Shown here: piece by piece, positions 26,029-36,366 of the stretch
Layout: the number at the start of each line of letters is the position of its first letter
How positions within the stretch are numbered: position 1 is the stretch's first letter
NCBI RefSeq assembly: GCF_003002025.1
Contig: NZ_PVZB01000003.1
Location: 62,001 to 126,000 of the forward strand
Length of the DNA: 64,000 nucleotides
Direction of reading: 5' to 3'
DNA from: Paraburkholderia sp. BL25I1N1
Lineage (GTDB): Bacteria; Pseudomonadota; Gammaproteobacteria; Burkholderiales; Burkholderiaceae
Position numbers and translations under genes: made by a program
Notes under the pieces: generated by a model
What the model saw: only the letters and a program-made list of their open reading frames with translations
Told to the model about the DNA's origin: nothing
The model's database searches: none

Positions 26029-26928
26029 TCAGCCCGATTCGCCACTGGCGTGCGCCAACAACTCGTCGGCCCTCGACAGAAACAGCTTCAGCACCGGCGA
26101 TGTATTCGACCTGCTATAGCCGATCACGAGATCGACGGTCGGCGTCTCTCCTTCCAATGGCCGGCTGACCACCGACCACGGCAGCAGGTTGGTCGCATAC
26201 TCGGGCATCAGCGCGAGCCCGCGCGTGGAGGCGACCAGCGACATCGCCATGGCCAGGTTGTCGACGCCGTGCTCGGGCGCGACCGCGATGCCGTTTTCGT
26301 GCAGATAGCGCTGAATCACATCGTGCAGCACGCGCGCCTTGTTCGACGCCATGATGAAGGTTTCGCCGGCGAAGTCCTCGGGCCGGATCGCACTGCGCTC
26401 GGTGAGGCGATGATCGCTCGGCATGAGCACGATGAGCTTCTCGCTACTGACCACCCGATAGTCCAGATCGAAGCCAGGTTCGGCACGCAGAAACGCAAGG
26501 TCGAGCTTGCCGCGCGCAAGCGCGTCGGCGAGGTCCGGCGAATAGTGACTCGACACCGTGACCTCGATATTCGGCAGTTCGTCGCGCAACACCTGCATGG
26601 CGCGCGGCAGCCACGTCATTTCCTGGCCAGTCAGAAAGCCGAGCGCGAAAACCTGCCTGGAGGGCCGCGCGGCACGGCGCGCGGCTTCGGTGGCGGCGTC
26701 GACTTGCGACAGCGCGAGCCGCGCGTGGTCGAGGAACGCTTTGCCCGCGGCGGTCAACTCGACACCGCGCGCGCTGCGGCTGAACAACTCCGCGCCGACT
26801 TCGTCTTCCAGATCGCGAATCTGACGGCTCAGCGACGGTTGCGAGGTGTGCAGACGGCGTTCCGCCGCCACCGTCAGGCTGCCCGTTTCGGCGACGGCCA
26901 CGAAGTACCGCAGATGTCGAAGCTCCAT
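26029..26928 (-). CDS. LysR-family transcriptional regulator
   Basis: A 299-aa regulator with the classic N-terminal HTH MELRHLRYFVAVAETGSLTV and TSQPSLSRQIRDLEDEVG (residues 1-60), and an effector domain of the BenM/CatM/CynR-like class (FALGFLTGQEMTWLP, LDLAFLRAEPGFD). Start ATG 26928 puts the HTH at the very N terminus. It is divergent from the alpha/beta hydrolase/SDR pair that starts 197 bp away and is its probable regulator. It lies 77 bp upstream of the lipoprotein hydrolase on the same strand. Confidence 0.9.
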   Translation of the reverse strand: MELRHLRYFVAVAETGSLTVAAERRLHTSQPSLSRQIRDLEDEVGAELFSRSARGVELTAAGKAFLDHARLALSQVDAATEAARRAARPSRQVFALGFLTGQEMTWLPRAMQVLRDELPNIEVTVSSHYSPDLADALARGKLDLAFLRAEPGFDLDYRVVSSEKLIVLMPSDHRLTERSAIRPEDFAGETFIMASNKARVLHDVIQRYLHENGIAVAPEHGVDNLAMAMSLVASTRGLALMPEYATNLLPWSVVSRPLEGETPTVDLVIGYSRSNTSPVLKLFLSRADELLAHASGESG

Positions 26929-27124
26929 AAATCCTCTTACAGTATTCACCCGCATGGCATGCCTGACAGGCATGCCCGTCAGCCTACAAAGTCTTTTTCG
27001 TTTGCACAAGCCCCCACTACATTACCTCTCATGCAGCGCAGCGCGGGACCGCTTGACCGACACCACGGCTTTCGACGCGCACCCGCACTCCATGCCTTTC
27101 ATCTATATCGACGAGGAACCGGAA

Positions 27125-28021
27125 ATGAACCAGACTGCCGCTTCGAACGACGCCACCACGACCCGCCATACCCATCAGACCGCGCCGACCCGTTATGTCG
27201 ACGCGAACGGCATCCGCTTCGCCTATCGCCGTTTCGGCAAGTCGGGCGGCGTGCCGCTGGTGTTCAACATTCATTTCACCGGGACGATGGACCACTGGGA
27301 CCCGGCCGTGACCGACGGCCTCGCGCAGGATCGCGAAGTCATTCTGTTCAACAACGCCGGCATTTCGAGCACGTCCGGCGAGGTGCCGGAGTCGATCGAA
27401 GAGATGGCCGCCAACGCCGCCGCGTTCATCAAGGCGCTCGGCCTCGAGCAGGTCGACGTGCTCGGCTTCTCGATGGGCGGCCTGATCGCGCAGACGCTGG
27501 CGATTGCCGAACCGGCGCTGGTGCGCCGCGTGATCCTGATCGGCACCGGCCCGCGCAGCGGCGAGGCGATGCAATCGCTGACGCCCGAAGCTCAGGAGAT
27601 TTTCAGCGCAGCGTATGCGCGACCGGATGATCTGTGGCTGCGTGTGCACTTTGCGCCTTCCGATGCGAGCCAGACCGCAGGCCGCCGCTTCCTGCAGCGC
27701 TTCCGCCAGCGTAGCGAAGGACGCGACCCTGAGGCCAATGAGAAGGTCGCGCCGGCCCAACTCGCGGCGCTCGCCAAATGGGGCGCGCCGCGCGAAAAAC
27801 CGTTCGACTACCTGAAGGCCCTCCGGCAGCCGACGCTCGTCGTCAACGGCGACCACGACGTGATCATCTATTCGATCAACTCGTGGATTCTTCAGCAGAA
27901 CCTGCCGAACGCGCAGTTGATCATCTATCCCGATGCCAACCACGGTTCGCTGTACCAGTATCCGGAGCGTTTTGTGGCCCACGTCGCGCAGTTCCTGGCT
28001 GACAGCGGGTCCGCGGTCTGA
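27125..28021 (+). CDS. Alpha/beta-fold hydrolase
   Basis: A 298-aa cytoplasmic hydrolase of the haloalkane dehalogenase/epoxide hydrolase/perhydrolase superfamily. The nucleophile elbow GFSMGGL has Ser116, the acid is in VVNGDHDVIIY and the His in YPDANHGSLYQYP. The HFTGTMDHWDP segment replaces the usual HGxP oxyanion motif. ATG 27125 has GAGGAACCGGAA upstream; earlier in-frame starts precede an unrelated leader. It is followed 53 bp on by an SDR gene in the same orientation and faces a LysR gene. Confidence 0.88.
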   Translation: MNQTAASNDATTTRHTHQTAPTRYVDANGIRFAYRRFGKSGGVPLVFNIHFTGTMDHWDPAVTDGLAQDREVILFNNAGISSTSGEVPESIEEMAANAAAFIKALGLEQVDVLGFSMGGLIAQTLAIAEPALVRRVILIGTGPRSGEAMQSLTPEAQEIFSAAYARPDDLWLRVHFAPSDASQTAGRRFLQRFRQRSEGRDPEANEKVAPAQLAALAKWGAPREKPFDYLKALRQPTLVVNGDHDVIIYSINSWILQQNLPNAQLIIYPDANHGSLYQYPERFVAHVAQFLADSGSAV

Positions 28022-28073
28022 GCCTCACCACCTTGATCGCCTCGCGCTCGAATCAACTCGAAGGAGTTTCACC

Positions 28074-28820
28074 ATGAACGACCTCACAGGAAAAACCGCG
28101 CTCGTCACGGGCGCCTCACGCGGCATTGGCCGCGCCAGTGCCCTCGCGCTCGCCAGGGCCGGCGCCCAGGTGCTGGTCCACTACAGCAGCGGCGAGAAAG
28201 AGGCGGATGCCGTGGTCGCAGAAATTCGCGCGGCCGGCGGCAATGCGCAGAAAGTCGCCGCTAATCTGCGCGCGGCGGATGGCCCGCATACGCTCGCCAG
28301 ACAGGTGCGCGCCGTGATCGGTCATCGGCTGGATATTCTGGTGGCCAACGCCGGGATTTCGAAGGGAGTCAGCATCGAGGACACGACCGTCGAGGACTTC
28401 GACGATCTGTTCGCCGTGAACGTGCGCGCGCCTTACTTCCTCGTGCAGCAGTTGCTGCCGGTGATGTGCAAGGGCAGCAGCGTGGTGCTGCTGTCGTCGC
28501 TCGCGGCGCGCGCCGCGGTCGGCACGCTGTCGGCCTACGCGGCTACCAAAGGCTCGGTCGATACGCTCGTCAAGCATTTCGCCGCCGCGCTCGGTGAACG
28601 TGGCATTCGTGTGAATGCAGTCGCGCCGGGTGTGGTTGAAACCGATATGTCGAACTTCACGAGGACCGACACGGGACGCGCGGCGACGCTGGGTATGCAG
28701 GCGCTCAAGCGCGTGGCGCAACCGGATGACATCGGCGGCGCCGTGGCTTTTCTCGCCTCGGATGCCGCCCGGTGGGTCACAGGCGAAACGTTGCATGTCG
28801 ACGGCGGTTCGAAGCTCTGA
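28074..28820 (+). CDS. SDR-family oxidoreductase
   Basis: A 248-aa classical short-chain dehydrogenase/reductase. NAD(P) motif TGASRGIGRASALA is near the N terminus, NAG at about 87, catalytic Ser in VVLLSS, and YAATK as the YxxxK motif. The C terminus TGETLHVDGGSKL is typical. ATG 28074 has AAGGAGTTTCACC upstream. It forms an operon with the preceding hydrolase, and the pair is probably LysR-controlled. The RxxG residue after the glycine motif favours NADP(H), but substrate is unknown. Confidence 0.92.
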   Translation: MNDLTGKTALVTGASRGIGRASALALARAGAQVLVHYSSGEKEADAVVAEIRAAGGNAQKVAANLRAADGPHTLARQVRAVIGHRLDILVANAGISKGVSIEDTTVEDFDDLFAVNVRAPYFLVQQLLPVMCKGSSVVLLSSLAARAAVGTLSAYAATKGSVDTLVKHFAAALGERGIRVNAVAPGVVETDMSNFTRTDTGRAATLGMQALKRVAQPDDIGGAVAFLASDAARWVTGETLHVDGGSKL

Positions 28821-28867
28821 ATCCGTGCACGCGATTCGGTTCGCGATCGCGCCGGGAAGACTTTCCG

Positions 28868-28894
28868 GAATGCCGCCCATGCGTGGCGGCATTC
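28868..28894. terminator. Terminator-like hairpin between convergent genes
   Basis: A perfect 10-bp stem GAATGCCGCC / GGCGGCATTC with a 7-nt loop lies between the convergent SDR and dienelactone hydrolase genes. No U tract follows on either strand, so it may act as a transcript-stabilising or weak terminator structure. Confidence 0.5.
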
Positions 28895-28947
28895 AGTGAG
28901 CTTCGCCGGCGCGATCCGGTGCGCGTCTCAAGCGGCAAGCGAGCCGC

Positions 28948-29655
28948 TTACTTCCATAACGTGCGGCCGAAAAACGTCAGCGTGCGGTCCCAGGCCAGTT
29001 GCGACCACACCGGATCGAACTGCGTCCTCGGAATACGGCCCGGGCCGACCGCCGTTTCGTTCGCGAACGCATGGTGCGCGAGATAGCGGTGAAACTCGAC
29101 ATCGACATTCGCGTCCTTCAGTTTGGTTTCTAGCGCGTCCACCGTTTCAGGGACGAAGAAGTCGTCTTGCAGCGCCCAGTGACCGATCAGCGGCGCCTTG
29201 ATTTTCGAGGCGTCGATATATTCCAGCGGCGGGTAGCCATACCAGACGACGCCGGCCGACACTTCGGGAACATTGCAAAGCGCGAGCAAGGTCAGCGCGC
29301 CGCCCATGCAAAAACCCGTCACGCCGACATTCGTCGCATGCTGCTTCAGATACTGGACGGCGCCGCGCACATCCTGCGTGGCGGCGTCGCCGAAATCGAG
29401 GCCGTCGAGCAGATGGTGGGCTTCTTCCTCTTCCACCGTCGTTTTGCCTCGGAAGAGATCGGGCACCAGCGCCAGATAGCCGGCCTGCGCGAGCCGGTCA
29501 GCCACGCCGCGAATCTGTTCGTTGACGCCCCACCACTCCTGAATCACCACGATGGCGGGCGCACCCTCCAGCTTCTGCGGCTTGGCGAGATAGCCCTGGA
29601 TCTGCTGCCCGTCGGGCCGGCTAAAGGTGATCATCGAACCTGCTGTCTGTGTCAT
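28948..29655 (-). CDS. Dienelactone hydrolase family protein
   Basis: A 235-aa cysteine hydrolase related to ClcD/carboxymethylenebutenolidase of ring-cleavage pathways. The Cys nucleophile is in GFCMGGAL (Cys116), the Glu that activates it in IQEWWGVN (Glu40), Asp in GHWALQDDFF and His in LAHHAFANE, giving the full DLH triad. ATG 29655 has GAGGAGCGACTG upstream. It lies alone between convergent and co-oriented genes, with no aromatic ring-cleavage gene adjacent, so the substrate is open. Confidence 0.9.
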   Translation of the reverse strand: MTQTAGSMITFSRPDGQQIQGYLAKPQKLEGAPAIVVIQEWWGVNEQIRGVADRLAQAGYLALVPDLFRGKTTVEEEEAHHLLDGLDFGDAATQDVRGAVQYLKQHATNVGVTGFCMGGALTLLALCNVPEVSAGVVWYGYPPLEYIDASKIKAPLIGHWALQDDFFVPETVDALETKLKDANVDVEFHRYLAHHAFANETAVGPGRIPRTQFDPVWSQLAWDRTLTFFGRTLWK

Positions 29656-29880
29656 CAGTCGCTCCTCGAAGTAGACGAAAGCGCTAGCATAGTCCCAGCG
29701 TGGCAGGTTCTGCTCGCCCGCTGCCGCGTCCGGCCGGCCGGTACGAACAGCGCGCCGCGCAGCGAAGGATTTGCTGGCCGGCACCAGCTTGACGTGATCG
29801 AGTTGCAACGCCATGAAAAGCCGCGCCGCGTCGTCAATGGAATCCGCGGCCATCAAAAATCCGCGGCGGCGAGTCGCGCT

Positions 29881-30774
29881 TCAAGTCTGGAAATAGCGCG
29901 GCCGGTCGAGGTCGGCGATCAAGCCCGGCTGCTTCGGCTCCCACTCCAGCAGCTTGCGCGTCTGTTCGCTCGAAGTCGGAGCATCCAACCTGGCAAACAA
30001 CGCGAACCAGCCGAAATGGTCCGCTGCCTCATCGGCAGTTTGCGCGACGACCGGCACGTTCAGGCGCCGGCCGATCACTGTGGCGATCTCCTTGAGTGGC
30101 ACGCCTTCCTCGGCAACAGCGTGATACCGGCTGCCGGCCTCGCCACGTTCGAGCGCGAGCCGGTAGACGCGGGCGGCGTCGAGCCGGTGCACCGCCGGCC
30201 AGCGGTTGAGACCTTCGCCGATGTAGGCTGAGACGCCTTTTTCACGCGCCAGGCCGATGAGATGCGGAACGAAAGCATGGTCGCCGTCACCATGCACCGA
30301 CGGCGGCAGACGAACCACCGACGCGCGCACGCCGCGCGCCGCCAGCAACGCTGCCGTTGCCTCCGAGACGCGAGGATAGGCATCGGAGCGCGGCACTGGC
30401 GCATCGTCCTCGGTCGCGAGGCGGCCGGACGCCAGCAACGCGACCCCGGACGTCACGAGCAGCGGACGCTCCGAGCCGACGAGCACGGAGCCGAGCGCTT
30501 CGATCGCGCGCCGGTCCAGTTCGCAGTTCTCCGCGAATCGGGAGAAGTCGTGATTGAAGGCCGTATGAATCACGCCGTCGGCAGCGGCGGCTCCGGCTTT
30601 GAGGCTATCGAGGTCCTCGAGCGAACCGCGTTGGACCTCCGCGCCGGTCCTGGCCAGAGACTCGGCTGCGGCATCCGAGCGTACGAGGCCGAGCACCGAA
30701 TGTCCGGCGGCAATGAGTTCGGCAACCACGGCGGAGCCGACGAATCCGGTCGCTCCGGTAACAAAGACGCGCAT
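29881..30774 (-). CDS. NAD-dependent epimerase/dehydratase-family (extended SDR) protein
   Basis: A 297-aa extended [18 protein letters not shown] opens the Rossmann fold, LVRSD follows as the cofactor-selective loop, and VIHTAF and VTSG lie in the middle. The YxxxK position is not clear ([15 protein letters not shown]), so the catalytic Tyr appears to be absent, as in several related families. Start ATG 30774 is placed directly before the glycine motif. It is divergent from the lipoprotein dehydrogenase gene at 30950. Confidence 0.85.
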   Translation of the reverse strand: MRVFVTGATGFVGSAVVAELIAAGHSVLGLVRSDAAAESLARTGAEVQRGSLEDLDSLKAGAAAADGVIHTAFNHDFSRFAENCELDRRAIEALGSVLVGSERPLLVTSGVALLASGRLATEDDAPVPRSDAYPRVSEATAALLAARGVRASVVRLPPSVHGDGDHAFVPHLIGLAREKGVSAYIGEGLNRWPAVHRLDAARVYRLALERGEAGSRYHAVAEEGVPLKEIATVIGRRLNVPVVAQTADEAADHFGWFALFARLDAPTSSEQTRKLLEWEPKQPGLIADLDRPRYFQT

Positions 30775-30949
30775 CGTAAGACCCTCCGGTTGAAAACGAA
30801 GGTCGACTATCGGCGCGTTTCCTTCAGAGATGAAGTAGTGACGTGTTAGGGGTATACGCACTAACAGGATCAGCCATTCAGATGTCAGGCAAGCATCTTG
30901 CTGAACTTACCCACGATAAATCGAACATCTTCAATGTCCGGAGCGCGGG

Positions 30950-32296
30950 ATGCGTCAGTTGAACCGCTTTGCCTTATTCATGCTGCTGCCGCTCGCCGCG
31001 TGCGCGGCGGGGCCGTCGAGTCCCACCGATACCGGCTTTGGCCCATCGCCGGTATTGCCGGCGCCAGAATCGTCGCTGATGACCACGGTCAATATCGCGC
31101 CCGTTCAGCCAGCGGCCGCCGACTTCCTCCCGACCGCGCCAAACGGGTTTGTGGTGACGAAATTCGCCCGCGACCTGACTCACCCACGCTGGCTTTACAC
31201 GTTGCCGAACGGCGACGTGCTCGTAGCGGAAAGCAATGCACCCGAGCAGCACGACGAAGGCAGCGGCATATTCGGCTGGGTCAGAAAACAGGTGATGAAA
31301 CGCGCGGGAGCGGGCACGCCGAGCCCCGACCGCATAGTGCTATTGCGCGATACCACTGGCAGCGGCGTCGCCGATCAGCAGACCGTGTTCCTCAGTGGCC
31401 TGCACTCGCCGTTCGGCATGGCGCTGATCGGCGATCAACTTTATGTCGCCGATACGGACGCCATTCTGCGATTCGACTACACGCCCGGCGCGACGAGGAT
31501 CGCAACACCTGGCGTGAAGGTGGCTGATCTGCCGGCTGGGCCGATCAATCATCACTGGACCAAAAACATTTTGGCCGACCGTTCGGGCAAGCATCTCTAC
31601 GTGACGGTGGGATCGAACAGCAACGCGGGAGAAAACGGCGTTGACGCCGAAGCCGACCGTGCACGGATTCTCGAATTCGACGTGGCGTCGGGCCAGATGC
31701 GGCCCTTCGCGACAGGGCTGCGCAATCCCAATGGACTATCCTGGCAGCCCGACAGCGGCGCGCTGTGGACCGCGGTCAACGAGCGCGACGACCTGGGCAA
31801 CAACCTCGTGCCCGATTACATGACTGCCGTGAAAGACGGCGCGTTTTACGGGTTTCCCTACAGCTATTACGGCCAGCATGTCGACACGCGCGTCAAACCT
31901 CAGCGCCCCGACCTGGTCGCCACGGCCATCGCACCGGACTATGCGCTCGGCAACCATACGGCATCGCTCGGACTGGTTTTTTACGGCCGGACGCTGTTCC
32001 CCGCGCATTATCACGGCGGTGCTTTCGTCGGTCAGCATGGCTCGTGGAATCGCAAGCCATATAGCGGCTACAAGGTGGTGTTCATTCCATTCGTCAAAGG
32101 CCAACCTTCAGGCGCTCCGGAAGATTTCCTGAGCGGCTTTCTGACCGCCAACGGTCACGCCGTGGGTCGGCCGGTCGGTGTCGCGGTGGATACGCGCGGG
32201 GCGCTGCTGGTGGCGGACGACGTCGGCGATGCGGTCTGGCGTGTGACGCCGCGAACCGATAGCGGCGCGGCAGTCGGCACGCGGCCGGCGCAATAG
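30950..32296 (+). CDS. PQQ-dependent sugar dehydrogenase-like lipoprotein (sorbosone dehydrogenase family)
   Basis: A 448-aa six-bladed beta-propeller related to YliI/soluble glucose dehydrogenase and L-sorbosone dehydrogenase, which oxidise sugars in the periplasm with PQQ. The signal [20 protein letters not shown] ends in lipobox LAAC, so it is a lipoprotein. Propeller segments include [59 protein letters not shown] and [20 protein letters not shown]. No PQQ biosynthesis gene is present here. Upstream, the divergent promoter region is about 175 bp long. Confidence 0.9.
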   Translation: MRQLNRFALFMLLPLAACAAGPSSPTDTGFGPSPVLPAPESSLMTTVNIAPVQPAAADFLPTAPNGFVVTKFARDLTHPRWLYTLPNGDVLVAESNAPEQHDEGSGIFGWVRKQVMKRAGAGTPSPDRIVLLRDTTGSGVADQQTVFLSGLHSPFGMALIGDQLYVADTDAILRFDYTPGATRIATPGVKVADLPAGPINHHWTKNILADRSGKHLYVTVGSNSNAGENGVDAEADRARILEFDVASGQMRPFATGLRNPNGLSWQPDSGALWTAVNERDDLGNNLVPDYMTAVKDGAFYGFPYSYYGQHVDTRVKPQRPDLVATAIAPDYALGNHTASLGLVFYGRTLFPAHYHGGAFVGQHGSWNRKPYSGYKVVFIPFVKGQPSGAPEDFLSGFLTANGHAVGRPVGVAVDTRGALLVADDVGDAVWRVTPRTDSGAAVGTRPAQ

Positions 32297-32304
32297 CAGC
32301 GAAT

Positions 32305-32325
32305 CCGCCGATCGCTTATCGGCGG
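32305..32325. terminator. Terminator-like hairpin between convergent genes
   Basis: CCGCCGAT / ATCGGCGG, an 8-bp perfect stem with a CGCTT loop, sits 9 bp after the dehydrogenase stop and before the convergent porin gene. It lacks a U tract, so function as a terminator is tentative. Confidence 0.5.
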
Positions 32326-32354
32326 CACAACGGCGATCATTCCAGTCCCGCGAA

Positions 32355-33413
32355 TTAGAACCGCTCCAGCACGCCAAGCTGCACACCCTTGACGGGCGCG
32401 CCGGGATACGCGACCGGCAGCCCGGTCACGTTGACGCCGCGCAGGGTGAAGCTGCCACTGTCGTGATTCGCCAGATAGGCCCCGCTGAAATAGAACAGCA
32501 AACTCCGTGAAAAGTTGTATTCGAACGCCACGCTGAACTGGTCGGCGCTCGCACCGGCGCCGGTATAGTCGCGCACATGCGCATAGCCGAGCGACGCCCG
32601 AGCAATTGGAGAAAAACTGTACTGCGCGGACAGCGAGCCGCCCGCGCCGTGATAGAGCGGCGTGCCGCCATCGCCGTTAAAGAACGCGAGCCACACACGC
32701 ACCTTGTCGATCGCGTAGGTCGCGCCGCCGAGATTTGCCCGCAGCGAGCCTGCGCCGTGTGTCTGTTGTCGCGCGTATAGCAACCTGAAGTTGTCGAGTT
32801 GATAGGCGGCGGTCACATAGTAGCCGTCGATGCCGTTGCCGTCTTTCTCCGACGGATCGCGCGTGGCCGTCATCACCGTCGCGCTGAAGCCGCCGACGAC
32901 CGGCGACTGGTACTCGATCGCGTTGCTTGCGTAGGGCGTGATCTTCGACAGGTTGTTCAGTCCGGACGCGATCGTGCCGGCGCCGAACGCATCGAGGTCG
33001 CCCTTGAACGGGATGTAGATAGGCGAATATTGCCGGCCGAAACGCACCTCACCCCAGGCGTTGCGCGCGCCGATCCACGCCTGACGATTGAATAGAACAC
33101 CGGGAGTCTGAAGCGTGCCGTCGACGGAGCTAAAACCGTTTTCCAGCGTGAAGATGATATCGGTGCCGTTGCCGAGCGGCTCGCTGCCCCGCAAGCCGAC
33201 CCGCGAACCGCGATACGCACCCGAGTCCAGACGCGGAGTCCACCCGGACCCTGGGTCGGTTATTTCGAGGCTGGTGTCCAGCACGCCGTACAGCGTGACG
33301 GAGCCCGCGCCGCCGTTGGAGGCCGCCACGCTCTGCAGGCAAAATAGCAGCGCCGCGCCTGCCACGCCTGCGCGCCAGCCCAAGTAACGGCTCCAGGCGG
33401 CTACCCGCGCCAC
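32355..33413 (-). CDS. Outer-membrane porin (Burkholderia OmpC-like, Gram-negative porin family)
   Basis: A 352-aa, 16-stranded beta-barrel trimeric porin for small hydrophilic solutes. The signal peptide covers about residues 1-32 (LLFCLQSVAA), and the mature protein starts with SVTLYGVLDTSLEITDPGSG, the standard porin_4 opening. Further landmarks are SRVGLRGSEPLGNGTDIIFT, GEVRFGRQYSP (constriction-loop neighbourhood) and the C-terminal LGVLERF ending in Phe, needed for BAM recognition. A 237-bp non-coding stretch separates it from the chemoreceptor gene upstream on the same strand. Confidence 0.93.
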   Translation of the reverse strand: MARVAAWSRYLGWRAGVAGAALLFCLQSVAASNGGAGSVTLYGVLDTSLEITDPGSGWTPRLDSGAYRGSRVGLRGSEPLGNGTDIIFTLENGFSSVDGTLQTPGVLFNRQAWIGARNAWGEVRFGRQYSPIYIPFKGDLDAFGAGTIASGLNNLSKITPYASNAIEYQSPVVGGFSATVMTATRDPSEKDGNGIDGYYVTAAYQLDNFRLLYARQQTHGAGSLRANLGGATYAIDKVRVWLAFFNGDGGTPLYHGAGGSLSAQYSFSPIARASLGYAHVRDYTGAGASADQFSVAFEYNFSRSLLFYFSGAYLANHDSGSFTLRGVNVTGLPVAYPGAPVKGVQLGVLERF

Positions 33414-33650
33414 CAGATCCCACGTTCGTCGCGGCTTGTCGAGTTGAGTTTTCGCGGCACCGACCAGATGCAGTCCTCCATGGGCACGTCGAACATATGT
33501 TCCGGAATGAGGACGCTCACCGCCGCATCGCGAGTGGAATGTGAAGAGGTGTTGAACGGTCCAGCAGCGAACATAACAGACCTGCGCCGGATTGCAATTT
33601 TCAGCGCAGCGAATTCAGAGCGCTCAGGTACGCTTGGGACCGTATAACGT

Positions 33651-35288
33651 TCAAACGATGGCTGCAACTCCACGCGCTTCTTTCGCTGCCGGCCTATGCA
33701 CTCGCAACGGCGTGGCTCCCTCACCGGGACCTTGCTGCTGCAAGTTGAACTGGCTGATCGACACCTGCAGCAGCCTCGCCTGCTCGGTCAACGTCTGTGC
33801 CACCGCCGCGGCCTGCTCGACCAGCGCCGCGTTTTGCTGCGTCACGCTATCCATCTGCGTGACGGCGTCGCCAACCTGATCGATGCCGGCGCTTTGTTCG
33901 GCGGCCGCCGCCGCGATATCGCGCATGACGCCCGACACTTTGGCAATGGCCTCGCGCGCGGAGTGAATCGTCGCGCCGGTTTGCCCGACGAACTCGGCGC
34001 CGGTCCCGACCTTGTCCACCGCCCGGCTGATCAGCGTGCGAATTTCCTTCGCTGCCGCCGCGCTGCGCTGCGCGAGCGTGCGCACCTCGCCGGCCACGAC
34101 CGCGAAACCACGCCCCGCATCGCCGGCCCGCGCCGCTTCGACCGCCGCGTTCAGCGCGAGAATATTGGTCTGAAACGCGATGCCTTCGATGACCGAGATG
34201 ATCTCCACCATCTTGTGCGATTCCGTCGATATCTCCTGCATCGTCGATACCGCTCGCGCCGCCATCTCCCCGCCGCGATTGACGATCTGCTCCGCGCCGG
34301 CGGTCAGCTCGCTCGCTGTCCGCGCGTTCTCCGCCGTTTGCCGGACCATCGCCGTCATTTGCTCCATGCTCGCCGCGGTTTCCTCAAGCGATGCCGCCTG
34401 ATTCTCCGTGCGCGCCGACAGATCCGTGTTGCCGCCGGCAATCTCGCGCGCGCCCGTCGCCACTTTGTCGGCCGCGCCCTTGATCTGTTCGATCGTGTAG
34501 GCGAGCGCGTCGCGCATAAGGTGCATGGTGTGCAGCAGGCTCGACTCGTCGCCGTGACGGAGGTTGATGGGAATGGCGAGGTTGCCCTGGGTGATTTCGC
34601 CGGCCACTTGCGCAACGTAGACCGGATCGCCGCCGATCGTGCGCCGGATGCTGCGATTGGTCAGCGAGACAAGCGCGGACAGCAGCAGCGCCACGACCGC
34701 AAAGATTGCGCCGACGAAATACAGCGACTCCTTGAACGCGGCGTCGATATCATCCACGTAAGCGCCCGTGGCGATGATCCAGTCCCACGGCGCATAACGC
34801 ACCACGTAGCCGATCTTGCCGACAGCAGCCGAGGACGGGTCTTGCGGGTGCGGGAAAACATAATCGACGAAGCCGCCGTTCGGCTTCTGCGCGACGGCGG
34901 CGAACGTCACGTAGTGGTGACGGCCGTCGGCATCCGCAGTACCGGCGAGATCCTTGCCGTTCAACGCAGGCTTCATTGCATGCATGACCATGCGCGGCGT
35001 CGAATCGATGACGAGAAAATAGCCGTCCTCGCCGTAGCGTATGCCGCGCAGCCGTTCGAGCGCCTGCCGGCGGGCGTCCGCCTCGCCAAGCGCGCCGCTC
35101 TTCGCCAGCGCCGCATATTCCGTCACGATGCTGAGTCCCACATGCGCGACGTTCACGAGATCGTTTTTGCGCTCCTCGATGCGCGTCTGCCGCGACAGCC
35201 ACGCCGCCGACACCGACACGGCGAGAAGTGCCACGAGGCTGACGGCCAGCGGCAGCCAGAGCTTTTGTGTGAAACTGAATCGGACCAT
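33651..35288 (-). CDS. Methyl-accepting chemotaxis protein with single Cache domain
   Basis: A 545-aa inner-membrane receptor that passes ligand signals to CheA/CheW. An N-terminal membrane helix ([20 protein letters not shown]) is followed by a periplasmic sCache_2 domain (residues about 35-190; [33 protein letters not shown]), a second helix ([14 protein letters not shown]), HAMP, and the methylation/signalling hairpin with tip [20 protein letters not shown]. The C terminus ([10 protein letters not shown]) has no NWETF-type pentapeptide, so CheR/CheB tethering is absent. ATG 35288 starts at the positively charged pre-helix; longer in-frame starts lack a family match. Confidence 0.93.
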   Translation of the reverse strand: MVRFSFTQKLWLPLAVSLVALLAVSVSAAWLSRQTRIEERKNDLVNVAHVGLSIVTEYAALAKSGALGEADARRQALERLRGIRYGEDGYFLVIDSTPRMVMHAMKPALNGKDLAGTADADGRHHYVTFAAVAQKPNGGFVDYVFPHPQDPSSAAVGKIGYVVRYAPWDWIIATGAYVDDIDAAFKESLYFVGAIFAVVALLLSALVSLTNRSIRRTIGGDPVYVAQVAGEITQGNLAIPINLRHGDESSLLHTMHLMRDALAYTIEQIKGAADKVATGAREIAGGNTDLSARTENQAASLEETAASMEQMTAMVRQTAENARTASELTAGAEQIVNRGGEMAARAVSTMQEISTESHKMVEIISVIEGIAFQTNILALNAAVEAARAGDAGRGFAVVAGEVRTLAQRSAAAAKEIRTLISRAVDKVGTGAEFVGQTGATIHSAREAIAKVSGVMRDIAAAAAEQSAGIDQVGDAVTQMDSVTQQNAALVEQAAAVAQTLTEQARLLQVSISQFNLQQQGPGEGATPLRVHRPAAKEARGVAAIV

Positions 35289-35491
35289 GCACGCGCCCCA
35301 CGTCGGTATCGAATGATCGAGCCGGGCCGCGTCATGGCAACAGGTGCCGATATGCCATCGGCGCGCCGTTGCTTGAGTGCGACCACCCGATTCATTTATC
35401 GGCAAGCGCGCGCATCTTTTGTGTAGAGACAAACCCTTTACGGGGAGCGAGTGAGCCTGAGCTATCACAATGCCTTCGGCTCGCGGTTGCC

Positions 35492-36259
35492 TCAGTGCTT
35501 CTCATACTCGTCATGCCGGCGCCACCACACACCCGTTTCGTTACGTCCTTTGGGCGCGCGGTCGAGCCACTGATACATGCCCCAGAGTGCGTCCACGCCG
35601 CGTCCGTAAGTGGAATACGTGTGATACACGGCGCCGTCTTCGAGCACGAACGCGCTCATGCCGGGCCGGTCGAGCGAATACGTGGGCGCGTCGGTTCCGC
35701 AGGCAGTCGCGAACTCGACCACGGGGGCCGGCGCGGGTGTCGCATCCATCGCATGGCCGCCGCGCTGGTAATTGTATTCGACGCTTCCCTCGCGCTGCTG
35801 CTGCTCGGTGAACGAGACATTGCTGTCGAAGTTAAAATCGCTGCCCGCCGACGACGCCCACGGGAATGTCCATCCCATGCGCCGCCTGTACGCCTGCAGC
35901 TTCGCGAGCGGCGCCCGCGATACCGCCGTCATGGCGACGTCGTGATTCGCCAGATGCACCACGGAACCATTGAACCCGTCCGCGACCGCCGAACACGACG
36001 GACAGCCCGCGGCGTAGTCGGGGCCGAACATGAAGTGATAGACGAGCAACTGTGAGCGTCCCCGGAAGAGATCGGCCAGCGAGGCGCTGCCTTCATCGGT
36101 CTCGAACCGGTATGGCTTGTCGATTCGAACCCAGGGCAACGCTTGCCGCTGCCGGGCCAGTTCGTCGCTCTGCCGCGTGAGCGCCTTTTCCGCTTCGAGC
36201 AATTCGAGCCGCGCGGCCAGCCATTCTTCCCGTGTGCCGATGCTGTGTTTCGTCGTCAT
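35492..36259 (-). CDS. DUF899 family thioredoxin-fold protein
   Basis: A 255-aa protein of the DUF899 (AhpC/TSA-like) family, whose function is undefined. [35 protein letters not shown] and [10 protein letters not shown] are hallmark segments; the CPSC pair sits where thioredoxin-fold proteins carry the redox CXXC, suggesting thiol chemistry. No signal peptide. Its start is 107 bp from the divergent HTH regulator gene at 36367, so the two may share a promoter region. Confidence 0.9.
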   Translation of the reverse strand: MTTKHSIGTREEWLAARLELLEAEKALTRQSDELARQRQALPWVRIDKPYRFETDEGSASLADLFRGRSQLLVYHFMFGPDYAAGCPSCSAVADGFNGSVVHLANHDVAMTAVSRAPLAKLQAYRRRMGWTFPWASSAGSDFNFDSNVSFTEQQQREGSVEYNYQRGGHAMDATPAPAPVVEFATACGTDAPTYSLDRPGMSAFVLEDGAVYHTYSTYGRGVDALWGMYQWLDRAPKGRNETGVWWRRHDEYEKH

Positions 36260-36366
36260 GCTTGCCTCCTTGCTTCGCTATGCGAAGTGCTATGGGTGGG
36301 TCGTGCTAGATTAGCCCCGGGCTTCGAACGATGGGAGTGACAAGTGTGGCGTGATTCACCTCGACC

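Noticed and set aside
25966..27630. A 554-codon plus-strand frame spanning LysR and alpha/beta hydrolase genes
   Set aside because: It covers the antisense of the LysR gene and then an out-of-frame part of the hydrolase; composition is Arg/His-rich and motif-free.
29656..29880. N-terminal extension of the dienelactone hydrolase up to ATG 29856
   Set aside because: The 67 extra residues have no family match, and a good ribosome-binding site directly precedes ATG 29655, where the conserved domain begins.
33696..35426. A 576-codon plus-strand frame opposite the chemoreceptor gene
   Set aside because: Shadow of the MCP gene caused by GC-rich third positions; composition dominated by Arg, His and Gln.
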